Of a stretch of DNA of 64,000 nt, positions 1 to 9,962 are shown piece after piece. This DNA is from Carnegiea gigantea (lineage: Eukaryota > Streptophyta > Magnoliopsida > Caryophyllales > Cactaceae): contig JAKOGI010000367.1 in the NCBI GenBank assembly GCA_029747015.1, forward strand, positions 124,001 to 188,000, given 5' to 3'. Under the pieces are notes generated by a model. The model ran no database searches. It was not told the DNA's origin and saw nothing but the letters and a program-made list of their open reading frames with translations. The translations under genes and the position numbers were made by a program. The first letter of the stretch is position 1, and each line of letters opens with the position of its first letter.

Positions 1-2
1 AA

Positions 3-983
3 GATATCATTAGAAGATGCAGTACATGTCAAATTGCAAAGAGTCATTCACTCCCCCAGGGGCTTTACACGCCACTACCTATTCCCACGTTACCTTCGGT
101 AGACGTTAGTGTGGATTTCATACTTGGTTTACCAAAGACACAACGGAATAAAGATTCTATCTTTGTGGTTGTGGATCGATTTTCAAAGATGGCTCATTTT
201 ATTCCCTGCAACAAGACTAATGATGCTACTCATGTCGCTCAGGTCTATTTCAAAGAGGTGATGAGATTACATGGAATTCCTCGTTCCATCGTCTCAGATC
301 GAGATACCAAATTCTTAATTCACTTTTGGATTACTTTGTGGAAGAAGTTGGGTATCAAACTCAAATACAGTACCACTTGTCATCCACAAACAGACGGGCA
401 AACAGAGGTTACTAATCGAACCCTTGGTACTCTATTAAGGGTTTTGATTAACAACCAAGCAAAAGCCTGGGATCTGTTACTTCCACATGCTGAGTTTGCG
501 TCTAACAAGACTCCTAGCAAGGCTACTGGTCTATCACCCTTTAAGGTGGTCTATGGGATTGATCCCCTGAGTCCACTTGATCTTACTTCCCGATCGTTAG
601 ATCAAAAGCCTAGTGCAGATGCTGCAACTAGAGTGGAAGAGATTCAAAAGTTGCATGAGTTAGTAAAGGCCAAGATTGAGAAAACTACCCTATCATACCC
701 CGCCCAAGTTAACAAGCACAGGAAGGAGAAGCTTTTCAAGCCATGCGATTTGGTTTGGATACATCTGCGTAAAGAACGTTTTCCTTCCAAAAGGAAAACC
801 AAGTTGATGCCATGAGCAGATGGTCCATTCGAGGTTTTGGAATGGATTAATGACAATGCTTATAAGGTGGAATTGCCAGGCGAATATGGAGTATCAGCTA
901 CATTTAATGTTGCTGATTTAAGCCCCTATGAAGCAGATGATTATCTTTCTGATTTGAGGATCAAATCTGCCCAACAAGGGTAG
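3..983 (+). pseudogene. Ty3/gypsy integrase, C-terminal part of a polyprotein (partial, one stop)
   Basis: The frame is open from the window edge to 812. It begins with the second half of an HHCC zinc finger (RRCSTCQIAKSH) and continues through the integrase core: first Asp in VVVDRFSKM, second in IVSDRDTKF, Glu in TDGQTEVTNRTL. A TGA at 813-815 interrupts the protein in a conserved stretch, and the same frame then runs to the natural TAG at 981-983 (ATFNVADLSPY). The methionine at 111 is a GTG inside the core and not a real start. The closest relative in the window is the minus-strand integrase at 37534-38641, which has the same domain order and C-terminal sequence. The 5' part of the element lies outside the window. 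Family known: chromovirus-like Ty3/gypsy. Exact clade is inferred. Confidence 0.9.
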
Positions 984-2990
984 AATGATGGAGGTCCATC
1001 CATAGGGTCCATGAACGCTCAAATGATCCAAAATAATCAAGAAACCAAGTCCAAAGCCACGGCCATTAATTGTTTGGTGAAGAACATTGAAGGTGATGCA
1101 CCCGGTTTTTCATCTGGACTTTCACCTAGTTTTGTTTGGTTAATTCATCAAGTTTAAACCTAGTTTTGGGGAAAATAAAATCTTAAGGTCTTAGCTTTCA
1201 TTTCCAATTGGAATTATCAGATTCAAAGTTCAATTGGTTAGTGAATTAAGCTAATTAGTAAACCTGTGCTGTTTTGGAGTCTAATCTGCACGGTTTAGGG
1301 AATCAGGCTGATTCAAGGGGCAAATGACGTCCAATTGCTATGATTCAAAAAGGAGGGTAATCTAGACATCTTGCAGTTTCCATCCATGTAAGAAACGTAG
1401 CAATTAGTCAACATTTGATGTGTCAAGCATGCGCGACAATTTGAGGCAGAAACCGGCTGGTTGACACCCAGTTACTTAGCTTAGTAGTTTTCCTCCTTCA
1501 AGGAGTTTACTTAAGGTGTGTGCTTGCCTACTTGGTCACCTTGAGCTGATTGGTAAGCTGCCACTCAGCCATATAGGAGTGAGACACGTGGAAGCATGAA
1601 GAAGAAGACATTTTGCAAGCATATATTCAGCCACCACCAACACACATGTCAAGCTCAAATTCAGCAGCCTTTTGCTAGGTGGCAGCCGTGTATCTTTGCC
1701 CTCCAAGGAAGGAAAATGAGTCACAATTATGCCTTAGATATTAAGAAAGGTCTTAGGATAAGTAAACTTGTGTATTAAGCTTGATTGTACCGGTTTTACT
1801 TTGTTTTAGTTTAAACCGTGTATAAGTGTGCTTAGCTAGACTAATACCTTTCCTCCCTTAGAGGGAAAGGTTGTTTCATGACTTTAGTAGCCATATGAGG
1901 CTGTGTACTTCTCACTTCATCAATCAGATTTTGAGTTTAAAACTTGGAGAAAAGACTTTGTGTCTTGAGTTCCTCTTAAACACTTAACTTGCTTATCCTT
2001 AATTAGGCCAATTAAGGTGGTGTTCAAGTGAGTCTTAATTATTGATTAGGTGGTGTATCTGTATCCTAATCAAAAATTAAGGGCCCTAAGCTAGGTGATT
2101 GGTGGTGTGTCTTATCTAATCACAAAGCTTAAAACTATCCCAAACACATTGAATTCACTTAAAGTTCATAAAGCTAGCTTTTGGATTCCTTAAACTATAA
2201 GCTCTCTTTTGTGTTCTAATCAGTGAACTTCTCATTCTTTTCATTCCACACATTTCCTACCCTTTCTCATACTTTTTTCAAGCTTAATCAAGGCCAAGAC
2301 TTCTTGCTTTGATTCAGTTTTTAGCCCAAACACAAAACCACTTCAAACCGTGAGAAATCACAAACTTTAGGCGTGAAGGGTAGTAATTTGGCACGGCCAC
2401 ATCGTGTCCTTAAGCACGACCGTGCCCCCCTTGGTTCGTGAGTTTTCCACTTGTTTTGGTTGTGTTCTTGTTGTAAGTTGGCTTGGGTTCTTCCTTCCCT
2501 TAAGACTTACATCATCTGCAAACTGGGTAGAATTCTGATGCATAAGGTCTAAGTTTAGCCCACTTGCAGCTTATACATTCCATCAGATAGCAAAGTTTTG
2601 ATTAGACTATGCATTCCAATGACCCAAGTTGCAGCACATTTGGAGACCATTTGGTCAATGAAATTCAACTTAGAAGTCTGATGGTACAGACTGTCTAAGT
2701 CAGTGGGTACCTACAACCTCGAGCATATGCTTCCACATCAGATGGGTGTCATTTTGTGCATTTCTTAGATTTAAGTGGCAACTCCTTCAATATGCTTCAA
2801 TAATTACAGATATATTTTCTTCTGTAACCCAAAAATTTCATCTAAACGAGCTATATGGGAGGGGTTCTTGATATAGTATCCTTTGAATTGTCGGATTTTA
2901 GAGAGGCTTATTATGCTATACATAAGTTTGAAACCATTGACTACCGACTATTCCATAGAAGAGAAACCAGGGACACTTTAGAGATATATT
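984..2990 (+). other. Non-coding sequence downstream of gypsy polyprotein (3' UTR/LTR not resolved)
   Basis: No coding potential beyond short chance frames. As the sequence directly after a gypsy pol stop, it should hold the 3' UTR and 3' LTR. I find a purine-rich run near 1348-1357 but no convincing TG...CA boundary and no second copy of this sequence in the window to define an LTR. Plain 8-15 bp repeats such as the repeated 'aattaaggtggtg / attaggtggtgta' segments occur around 2000-2110. A GCACGACCGTGC palindrome lies at 2414-2425 (see findings). Confidence 0.4.
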
Positions 2991-3559
2991 TTGCTTCAAT
3001 CCATTGCAATTCAAGACTTGCTTAAATTGCCCAAACTCTTACAAGCAGTCCATTGACTCCACCTCCACTTGTGAAGTAGACATTACTCTTAAAAATATTT
3101 CACTGCACCTTTTGGTAACATACCATCTGCCATTGTCCTTGTTGGAGTATCAATTGTTGGATACTACTCACTTTGACCAGGGGCTTCATCTTTCGTCTTC
3201 ATGGCATCTCCCCATCCAGTTGCATCATCATTCACTCTCATATCACATCTTCATCAGTTTTGATCACTTTTTCCTGTTTTTAAGAGCCCAATTGCTGCTA
3301 TAGCTTGATTATGATTGGGTTGCATCCATCTTAATAGATGATCATTTTATAGCACGCCTGAACAGAAGGCAGATCTTAACTACATTTTATACAGGGGTTG
3401 ATTGTTGTTTAACTTGTGGAATCCATTGCTAAGGGAAATGCGATGTGCCTACCTTTTTGGCTGATATAATCTTAGTTTCCTACAGTAGATCACTTACATA
3501 AAGCTTAAGTTTGTTAATCAAAATCTTTGCCATATAATTGGATTACGTCAGTGAGAAAT
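2991..3559. other. Unassigned stretch upstream of the Tekay-like gag remnant
   Basis: A 99-codon frame at 3004-3303 (+) shows no recognisable motif and has a composition typical of chance frames. By position this could be the degraded leader or start of gag of the element that follows, but nothing in the sequence proves it. Confidence 0.3.
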
Positions 3560-3639
3560 GTCGATGGGTTGCTGCCCCTTGAAAAAATGCCTTCAGTCGA
3601 TCCAGACTAAAGAACTCTAGAGTGGACAGTATAACCCTG

Positions 3640-3850
3640 TGGAACCTAAAGAATGCATTCGAGGAATGGAGAAAAATTTTCACTGTAGTAGAGGTTCCAG
3701 GGGATAAAAAGGTGAACATTGAAACATTTTATCTAACTGGTGGAACCGATACTTGATAGAACACTGTTAAGAATAGACTCTTAGGGCCTGACTTGACTTG
3801 GAGCAGATTTGTGGAAAGAATAACTACACCGCTTCGGATTGCTAAGTGGG
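3640..3850 (+). pseudogene. Tekay-like gag remnant
   Basis: Reading the plus strand gives VNIETFYLTGG followed, after two stops, by NTVKNRLLGPDLTWSRFVE. This matches the retrotransposon gag segment of Tekay/Del elements, where a WW-containing helix precedes a '...LTWxxFxxxF' motif. The tail after 3850 drops into unrelated-looking sequence before the protease, so the C-terminal gag and zinc knuckle appear to be deleted. Identification rests on a short segment and is moderately secure only because the protease and RT follow in order. Confidence 0.6.
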
Positions 3851-4019
3851 AACTAACAAATGCACGTGGCGTGGTAGCCTAAAGCACCTCATCGCTGCCT
3901 GCTCCCGAAGACTGAAGGCTTTAGACGAGGGCTCCCATCTCCAAGGCCCGCAGCTGTAGGAAGGTTATAGGTGTTGAGCAAGAAGGATACTGCCACCTCT
4001 GGTGCGGTAGTTACTGGAA

Positions 4020-4395
4020 CTCTCCTTTAATTTTGAAACCATTTTGTGTATTGATTGATTCAGTTGCCACTCATTCATTTATATTCAGACGAGCTGCCAT
4101 GCAAGTGAACCTTGAGAATAAGAAGGTAGAAACCAATTATGAAGTCAAGTTGTCCAACGACTTTAGAATTAAGTGTTCTACATCTCATAAATTTGTTTTA
4201 ATTATTATTGGTGAGATACTTTCCCCTGAAGTTCTGATTCAATTTGACTCATCAGACTTTGATATCATTTTGGAAATGATCTGGTTGTGTACTTCTGAGG
4301 TGAATATAGGTTGTGACCCTAAGGTTATTTCAAGAGATGAACAAGGGAGAGAAATATATTTAATGGTCAAAGAGAGGAAAAACCTTGTGCTTTAA
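4020..4395 (+). pseudogene. Retroviral-type aspartic protease, Tekay-like
   Basis: The frame from 4033 encodes VLIDSVATHSFI, the active-site loop of chromovirus proteases in which the usual DSGATHSF has Gly changed to Val. The second family motif, normally DVILGMDWL, appears as DIILEMIWL near codons 76-84. Both changes would damage the active site. The stop at 4393-4395 falls between protease and RT, where an intact element would stay open. Confidence 0.8.
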
Positions 4396-4479
4396 ATTCT
4401 TTTATAAAAACCAATGAGCTCTTATGTCAAGGATATATTATGTAGTGGTGTTATGCTATTAACATTCAACTAAAGGAAG

Positions 4480-4790
4480 AAAAAGCAGAAGATATCCCTA
4501 TAGCTTATGAATTTAGAGATATTTTCCTGAAATGTTATCGGGACTGCTCCGCAAAGAGAAACTGATGTTGAGATTGAATTAGTCCCTGGTGCTCAACCGA
4601 TCTCCAAAACCCATATCGTATGGCCCCAATTGAGTTTAAAGAACTGAAGATTTAGTTAGAGAAGTCATTACAGAAGGGATTTATCATACGACGCGTGTCA
4701 CCATGGGTGCCCTAATTCTATTTGTAAAGAAGAAGAATGGAACCTGGAGGTTATGTATTGATTGCAGAGCACAGATTGAACTGAAATTGT
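4480..4790 (+). pseudogene. Reverse transcriptase N-terminus, Tekay-like (truncated)
   Basis: The three frames together show the RT entry region: a DVEIELVPGAQPIS motif, then a degraded 'APxELKEL' helix, then fragments matching SPWGAP(V/I)LFVKKK and RLCIDYREL. Similarity stops abruptly near 4770, where the text changes to LTR-like sequence also present at 6050-6110. The next RT motif in plus orientation appears only at 6960. The missing middle is partly present on the other strand at 5440-5660. Confidence 0.75.
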
Positions 4791-5440
4791 GCATGTCTGT
4801 GTTCTATTCTAAATGTAGGGACCTTACTATGTGAATCATGCCTTATGTCCTAAATAAAAGTTTTAGTGGACATTATGACCTTTTCATATTGGGATTTTAC
4901 ATCTTATTTGGAGGTCGGGAGTGAAAGGTATGGATTTTCTAATGCAGACCATCAAACAGTAACATGAGTGAATACAGAAATCGTGACATTTAAAAATATT
5001 TTCAGAAGTTTCTATATAATTATGGGTATTGCAAGGAAATTACAAAGGGTAGTGAGTTTAGCAAATGTGATTATGCATAGAAGCTTACTTGGGTTGAAAA
5101 CCAAGTTAAATGAGCATGAAAATAAAATTTGGAAAGTAAGCAGAGTAATGACTCAAAATCAGTGTCCATCGAACCAAGCTGGTGTTATTTGAGCTTTTAT
5201 GAACCTCACAACACCTCTCCTAACATTAAGCCTTCTATTATTCATTTCAGAAGCATTACATCTTCCATTATCCATTTCAGAAACATCAAAAACCCTTATT
5301 TCGTTTATTTCAATTAAAATCTTTTCATTATCACCTCAATCATTTCTATTTGGTCTATTTTGCTTCAATTTGTTGTATTTCAAGTTCAATAACCCTAATT
5401 GATTTATTTTTTAGATCATTTTGGTTTAACTTGCCTGATA
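4770..5440. other. LTR-like and unassigned filler inside the split Tekay-like RT
   Basis: The first ~60 bp repeat 6050-6110 (shared core CAGATTGAACT, then TAGGGACCTTA). The remainder has overlapping short frames of 62-74 codons without motifs. Interpreted as LTR-derived sequence brought in with the rearrangement. Confidence 0.45.
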
Positions 5441-5779
5441 TTGGATAATCGGGATTGTAGAATTAATCTTAGATCTGACTCCTGCTCCCTGCAGTTGATC
5501 AAATAAGCCATCGACTTGGGGCGATGGGTATGTGTTTTTGATGGTGATGTTGTTCAGCTCTCTGTAATCAATACATAACCTCTAGGTTTCATTCTTCTTC
5601 TTTACAAATAGAATTGGGGCACCCCATGGTGACACGCATGGTATGATAAATCCCTTCTGTGATGGCTTCTCTGTGGTTATTGAGCTGTAAACAGACCTGA
5701 AATAGGGGTCACTTCGGGAGAAAATCGGTATTGATTGGCACATCCAAAAATCATTATTTTTGATGGGATGATAGCTCAA
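5440..5779 (-). pseudogene. Inverted reverse transcriptase segment, Tekay-like
   Basis: Read on the minus strand, this gives SPWGAPILFVKKKNET, a stop, [15 protein letters not shown], then (after a shift) [12 protein letters not shown]. These are consecutive RT motifs. The first half duplicates plus-strand 4685-4768 almost word for word, so the two form an inverted repeat of roughly 85-90 bp. The second half is the part missing from the plus-strand copy. The minus frame 5779-5582 includes non-RT sequence before the RT motif, marking the junction near 5690. Confidence 0.75.
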
Positions 5780-6965
5780 TGATTAACTTTTGATGGGCTT
5801 CGGAATTACTCAATTTCAAGTTGTGTGGACAAAATTATGACCAATTTACTGAAAACTGCGCAGAATACATCAAAATTGGGAGCATATTTGAACAGTGGAC
5901 TTTATGAAAAAACTGGTATTGATTGGCTCATTGAAAATTTGTGATTTTTGGTTTGTGGATATATCAATGAGTAAGCTTTCACATGCTTTTTGAATCGCCT
6001 TGATCCGAGTCATGTGGAAAACGTTATGGTCATTTTGCTACGACTGCACAGATTGAACTAAAATTGTGCACGTCTGTGTTCTTCCCTAATCTTAGGGACC
6101 TTATTAAATCATTTTTCATGATATCACATTTAATTTTGAGCTTTGGAAAAAAAATGTTAAATTAATCGCAACCGGTTTGATAATTTTTCCGAACCCGAGC
6201 TCATTTCAAGCCGATTTCGACCCAACAAATTCCTAATCTATTTGTTTAGCTAATTACCATCATTACCCCTAATTTAAATTAGCAAAAAGATATTTTTTTT
6301 TTTTTTGAGGGATAAATGCTCAGCCATGTATGCCCCCCTTCATTTTCAACCAAGTAAATTATCTAAATGATCAAAGCTCTCCTTTTTCTCTCTTCCTCTC
6401 AACCTCCATGGCAGCCACCACCAGCCCCCCTCCAGCTGCTATTCCAGGCTACTGCTGCCACTCCCAACCACCTCCGACGACTAGCCCCTACCCCTAACAC
6501 CACCAGCCACCATCCCCAACTCCCATCACCATCAAACACCACCTCAATCTTCATATATTCATGCACAAAGTGAGTAAAGTTCACCTCCTATCTTGCTAAT
6601 TTTTGTTTTTGATTCTTATTTTGATTGGTTTTTCTTGTTGATCATGCTATTTTGATGAGAATAAAAGTTATCTTTGAAGTCTTTAAGTGTTGATTAAGCA
6701 TAAAAGCATGTGGGAGTTGAGGTTGTTCATGATCATGCAAGTTTAGGTGGTGATGATGGATTTTGATTGTTTTAAGTAAGATTTTGTGATCTTTGGTATT
6801 GGTAATGAATATCAAGATATTTATGCTGATTTATATAAGTTAAAAAGTTATTTTAGTGGGTGGTTATGTGAATAAAAGATTGCAAGTATGTGGTTATTGA
6901 GTATAAACTAACCTGAAATAGGGGTCACTTCGGGAGAAAACTGGTATTGATTGGCACATCCAAAG
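5690..6965 (+). repeat. LTR-like segment with terminal 55-bp direct repeats
   Basis: The segment opening at 5694 (ACCTGAAATAGGGGTCACTT, continuing to 5748) recurs at 6911-6965 with one or two changes. About 190 bp inside it (6100-6290) is the reverse complement of 9093-9290, which belongs to the inverted LTR at 9093-9487, so this stretch is LTR in plus orientation. It includes a pyrimidine-rich run and an ATG near 6367 that opens a proline/alanine-rich 68-codon frame. I regard that frame as LTR leader, not a gene. At 6965 the sequence switches straight back to RT coding. Confidence 0.55.
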
Positions 6966-7760
6966 AGGTCAAGGTACCACCAACTTAGGATTATACCCGA
7001 AGACATTCCCAAAACCACACTAAGGACCATGTTTGGGTCACTATGAATTCATTGTGATGCCTTTGGCCTAATTAATGGCCCTGCAGCATTTATGGATCTT
7101 ATGAATAGAATTTCATACCCTATTTACACAAGTTTGTGGTGGAGTTTATAAAACATATCTTGAAATACTCCAAAGATAGAGATGAGTATCTTGTTCATTT
7201 GTGGATAGTGTTGCAGACATTGGGGGAACATCAATTACATAGCAAATACAAGAAGCATGAGTACTGGTTAGAAGCAATGGTATTTTTGGAACATATGGTT
7301 CCAAAGGATGAGATTAAGGTAAATTTGCAAAAGGCGAAAGCAGTTACAAAGTGCCAAAGATCCACCAATGCACTGAGACTAGAAACTGTTTGAGTTTAGC
7401 AGGGAATTATCGAGTTCAGAAAGGATTCGTCAAATATTATCTTCCCTGATCAATTTGTTGAAGCAGGCTACAAAGTTAGCAAGAAGATATAGTGGTACCT
7501 TATCCCTCCCAACAGTTCAAGTCTTATGGGTGGTACCTTACCCATAATCCAGGTGCACTGAGAATTTGAAAACATTACGTATAAGGTGTACCTTGTGCAA
7601 TCTATACTGACCATTAGAGTTTGAAGTATATCTTCACTTATAAGAAGCTCAATCTACATGAAACATCAGTTGTGGTAGATCCAATGTCAACCAAGAAAGG
7701 GAAATATTGGGCAGACACCCTGAACCGGAAGGCACAATATACCTTGAACACTGTAGTGAA
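6960..7760 (+). pseudogene. RT C-terminal half and RNase H remnant, Tekay-like
   Basis: The plus strand shows DAFGLINGPAAFMDLMNR, then the thumb/connection region (85-codon open piece 7136-7393 with YSKDRDEY, LQTLGEHQL, KKHEYWLE, and a degraded LGHxV), then RNase H motifs CAIYTDH and SLKYIFTYKKLNLH at about 7600-7665, and ADTLNRK at 7711. The catalytic FIDD segment is missing or unreadable between IYTSLWWSL and ISEYSKD. Several frameshifts separate the pieces. Confidence 0.8.
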
Positions 7761-8240
7761 TATTCAATTGACTCTCTTGAGAGAGCTTGAGGACTTTGAA
7801 ATTCAATTAGCATCACACAGGAAGGAAAATGTTCAATTACCGGTACTTATTTTACAGCCCTCCCTAATGGAAGAAATTAAAGTGAATCAGGATAACGATC
7901 CTGAGCTCCAAAGAATAAAGCAAAATCTAGACAAAAGGGATTCAATTTCAATAGACTTTGTCATGGGATTCTCTCAGATATAGTTTCTGATAGAGATCAG
8001 AGGTTTCAAGCCTGTTTTGGCAAATACTTCAAAGAGCCTTTGGAACTAGATTGAACTTTAGCGGTTCTTATCATCCTGAAATGGATGGGCAAGCATCTAA
8101 AAATATCAATGGATCCAACTCTTCTGAGTTGGAGCCTGTGGTACTTCATAACCTACGACCAGCATTTACATTTGAAGAAAGTATGGAACTCCCAGTGGTC
8201 AACGTTGTGATAGCACTAGTAGAGAATCCTACATGAAACA
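7761..8240 (+). pseudogene. Integrase remnants, Tekay-like (internally deleted)
   Basis: The open piece ending at 7983 continues from RNase H through a linker (LQPSLMEEIKVNQDNDPEL) directly into SIDFVMGFSQ, the start of the integrase core. The zinc finger that normally lies between them is absent, so an internal deletion is likely. Downstream fragments match VSDRDQRF and NFSGSYHPEMDGQA, the second Asp region and the 'YHPQTDGQ' motif. The core between the first and second Asp is also deleted. Confidence 0.75.
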
Positions 8241-8875
8241 TCAGGATAAAATAACAGTCGATATTGACAACAAAATTATCTTTTGAGTTATGAAGATCTT
8301 CTTCAGCATTCAATAAGGCGGCATATCTCAGAAGACACTTGAAAGCATACCATTGGAATCGATAGAAAAGCTATGTTGATAAAAGAAGGAGATTCTTGGA
8401 ATTTCCCGTATATGATAAAGTTTTTTAGAAAGTCTCACCAACTAAGGGTGTAAGGAGGTTGCACAGCGACCTAAATTGAGGCCAAGATCTTTTGGACCAT
8501 ATCAGTTCATTGAAAGGTCGAATTCCATAACTTGTCTACCAGATCTGCCTATATAACTCAAACATGTCCATAACATGTTCCGCGTTCCTTACCTTACAAC
8601 TCAGGTAGTACATTTCAGATCCTGACTATGCTATCATAATCAAATCCATTACAGTCATTGAGGGTCCTGTGTTGCAAGAGCATCCAATTCAGATATTGGA
8701 TCACAGGATTAAGCAGTTAAGTAGCAACTAGATACCTTAAATCAAATTACCTTAGGCAAATCATACCTCCCTAGAAGCTACTTGGGAAACTAAGCAAGAA
8801 GTAAAAGCCAAGTACTCTTCTTTATTTGAAATCACTTTGCATGATAGTCAAAGTTCATAAGTTTCGAGGATAAAA
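8241..8875 (+). pseudogene. Integrase C-terminus and chromodomain-like tail
   Basis: Readable pieces include RPRSFGPYQFIERS (GPF/Y module), PVLQEHPIQILDHRIKQL and, in another frame, TSLEATWETKQEVKAKYSSL (about 8758-8825). The LDHR...K..L and EATWE combination is the chromodomain-type targeting module found at the end of chromovirus integrases. Frameshifts separate the two halves. Confidence 0.75.
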
Positions 8876-8877
8876 CT

Positions 8878-8894
8878 CTTTAAGGGGGGAAGGC
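8878..8894 (+). other. Polypurine tract of the Tekay-like element
   Basis: TAAGGGGGGAAGG follows a 'TTTCGAGGATAAAACTCTT' context, which is the conserved sequence just upstream of the 3' LTR in Tekay/Del elements. It primes plus-strand DNA synthesis in LTR retrotransposons. The LTR begins immediately afterwards (TATAATAGCCTGACC). Confidence 0.8.
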
Positions 8895-9487
8895 TATAAT
8901 AGCCTGACCCTAAATCATGGTTATTTATTTAACTAAGTCATGTTATTAATTTTTCACATTTATTTATCTCATTTAATCATCCCGGTTGGGAGAATTCATT
9001 TTGGGCTAGTTACAAAGTGAAACTAGACATAGTTAAATATATTTTATGGTATTTTTGGGGTAATGATGGTAATTTAAATTAATTTTGGGCTAGTTACAAA
9101 AAAAATATCTTTTGCTAATTTAAATTAGGAGTAATGATGGTAATTAGTTAAACAAATAGATTAGTAATTTGTTGGGCCGAAATCGGCTTTAAATGAGCTC
9201 GGGTTCGGAAAAATTATCAAACCGGGTGCGATTAATTTAACATTTTTTTTCCAAAACTCAAAATTAAATGTGATATCATGAAAAATAATTTAATATTTTA
9301 AATCATAAATATCAAGGCCTACTACCAATTTTTTCGAAATTAATACGGTAAATGAAACTTGAATTGCAAAGTACAGCCCAAAATGAATTCTCCCAACCGG
9401 GATGATTAAATGAGATAAATAAATGTGAAAAGTTAATAACATGACTTAATTAAATAAATAACCATAATTTAGGGTCAGGTTATTGCA
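8895..9487. repeat. Palindromic junction of two LTR fragments (inverted repeat, 113-bp arms)
   Basis: Arm 8895-9007 and arm 9375-9487 are reverse complements with 6 mismatches by my count. Each arm is the first 113 bp of a Tekay-like LTR. The plus-oriented copy is cut off at about 9085-9092, where a minus-oriented LTR runs outward to 9487. The spacer holds LTR interior sequence (9093-9290) that matches 6100-6290 inverted. An 18-bp direct repeat (TTTTGGGCTAGTTACAAA at 8999 and 9084) lies near the junction. Confidence 0.85.
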
Positions 9488-9490
9488 ACC

Positions 9491-9962
9491 TGGGAGGCCT
9501 TATTTACTGTATTCCTAAGCAAGTACTTTCCCCCAGGCAAGACCGCTAAGTTGAGAGCGGAAATCACACCAGATGAATACCATCACACTGCGGAGTGGCA
9601 GGGAGTTAGAGAGTCCTCCAACGCCTACGAGAGAGGAAAGGAGGGAGACTAATGATGAGGGTGATGCTGCCAGGGAGACCCCTATTGAGCCTTCCAGTGA
9701 GAGAGTCCATACTAAAAGGACCTATGAGATTAGAGCAGAACAAGTTTCATCTCTAGTGAAGCCCTACACGCCTCCAGTTCCATATCCTCAGAGGCTCGTA
9801 AGGTCTAAGGAGGAGCACAAGTACGGGAAGTTCCTCGAGATGCTTAAAAAGTTCCACATCAACATTCCCTTCCTGGAGGCTATTACTGACATGCATTCTT
9901 ATGCCAAATTTCTGAAGGATTTATTATCCACAAAGGAAAGTTACTCGAGAATACTACCGTAG
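9491..9962 (+). pseudogene. Athila gag, two pieces joined by an internal deletion
   Basis: Bases 9491-9565 encode WEALFTVFLSKYFPPGKTAK and a few more residues, the conserved gag helix of Athila elements. The frame then changes, and 9573-9962 encodes NTITLRSGREL followed by a charged linker and KFLEMLKKFHINIPFLEAI...YAKFLKD, the C-terminal gag segment just before protease. In complete elements several hundred residues separate these motifs, so most of gag including any zinc knuckle is deleted at about 9565-9572. Stop at 9960-9962. Confidence 0.85.

Larger units (their letters stand above)
3560..9092 (+). mobile_element. Degenerate, rearranged Tekay/Del-like chromovirus (Ty3/gypsy)
   Basis: Domain remnants follow the gypsy order on the plus strand: gag (3.65-3.85 kb), protease (4.03-4.40), N-terminal RT (4.48-4.77), C-terminal RT and RNase H (6.96-7.76), integrase (7.93-8.24) and chromodomain-like tail (8.64-8.86), then a polypurine tract and LTR start at 8895. 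The chromodomain signature (ILDHRIKQL, EATWE) and the FGLxNxPAAFMDLMNR RT motif place it with Tekay/Del chromoviruses. Between 4770 and 6960 the RT is split by LTR-like sequence and an inverted RT piece. Every domain carries stops and frameshifts, so this copy cannot be active. The 5' end is not defined. Confidence 0.8.

Noticed and set aside
111..113. Start codon for an integrase gene
   Set aside because: It is a GTG inside the polyprotein; the frame is open upstream to the window edge.
6367..6584. Pro/Ala-rich 60-70 codon frames, both strands, beginning with an ATG in good context
   Set aside because: Lies in LTR-derived sequence, is open on both strands through composition, and has no domain.
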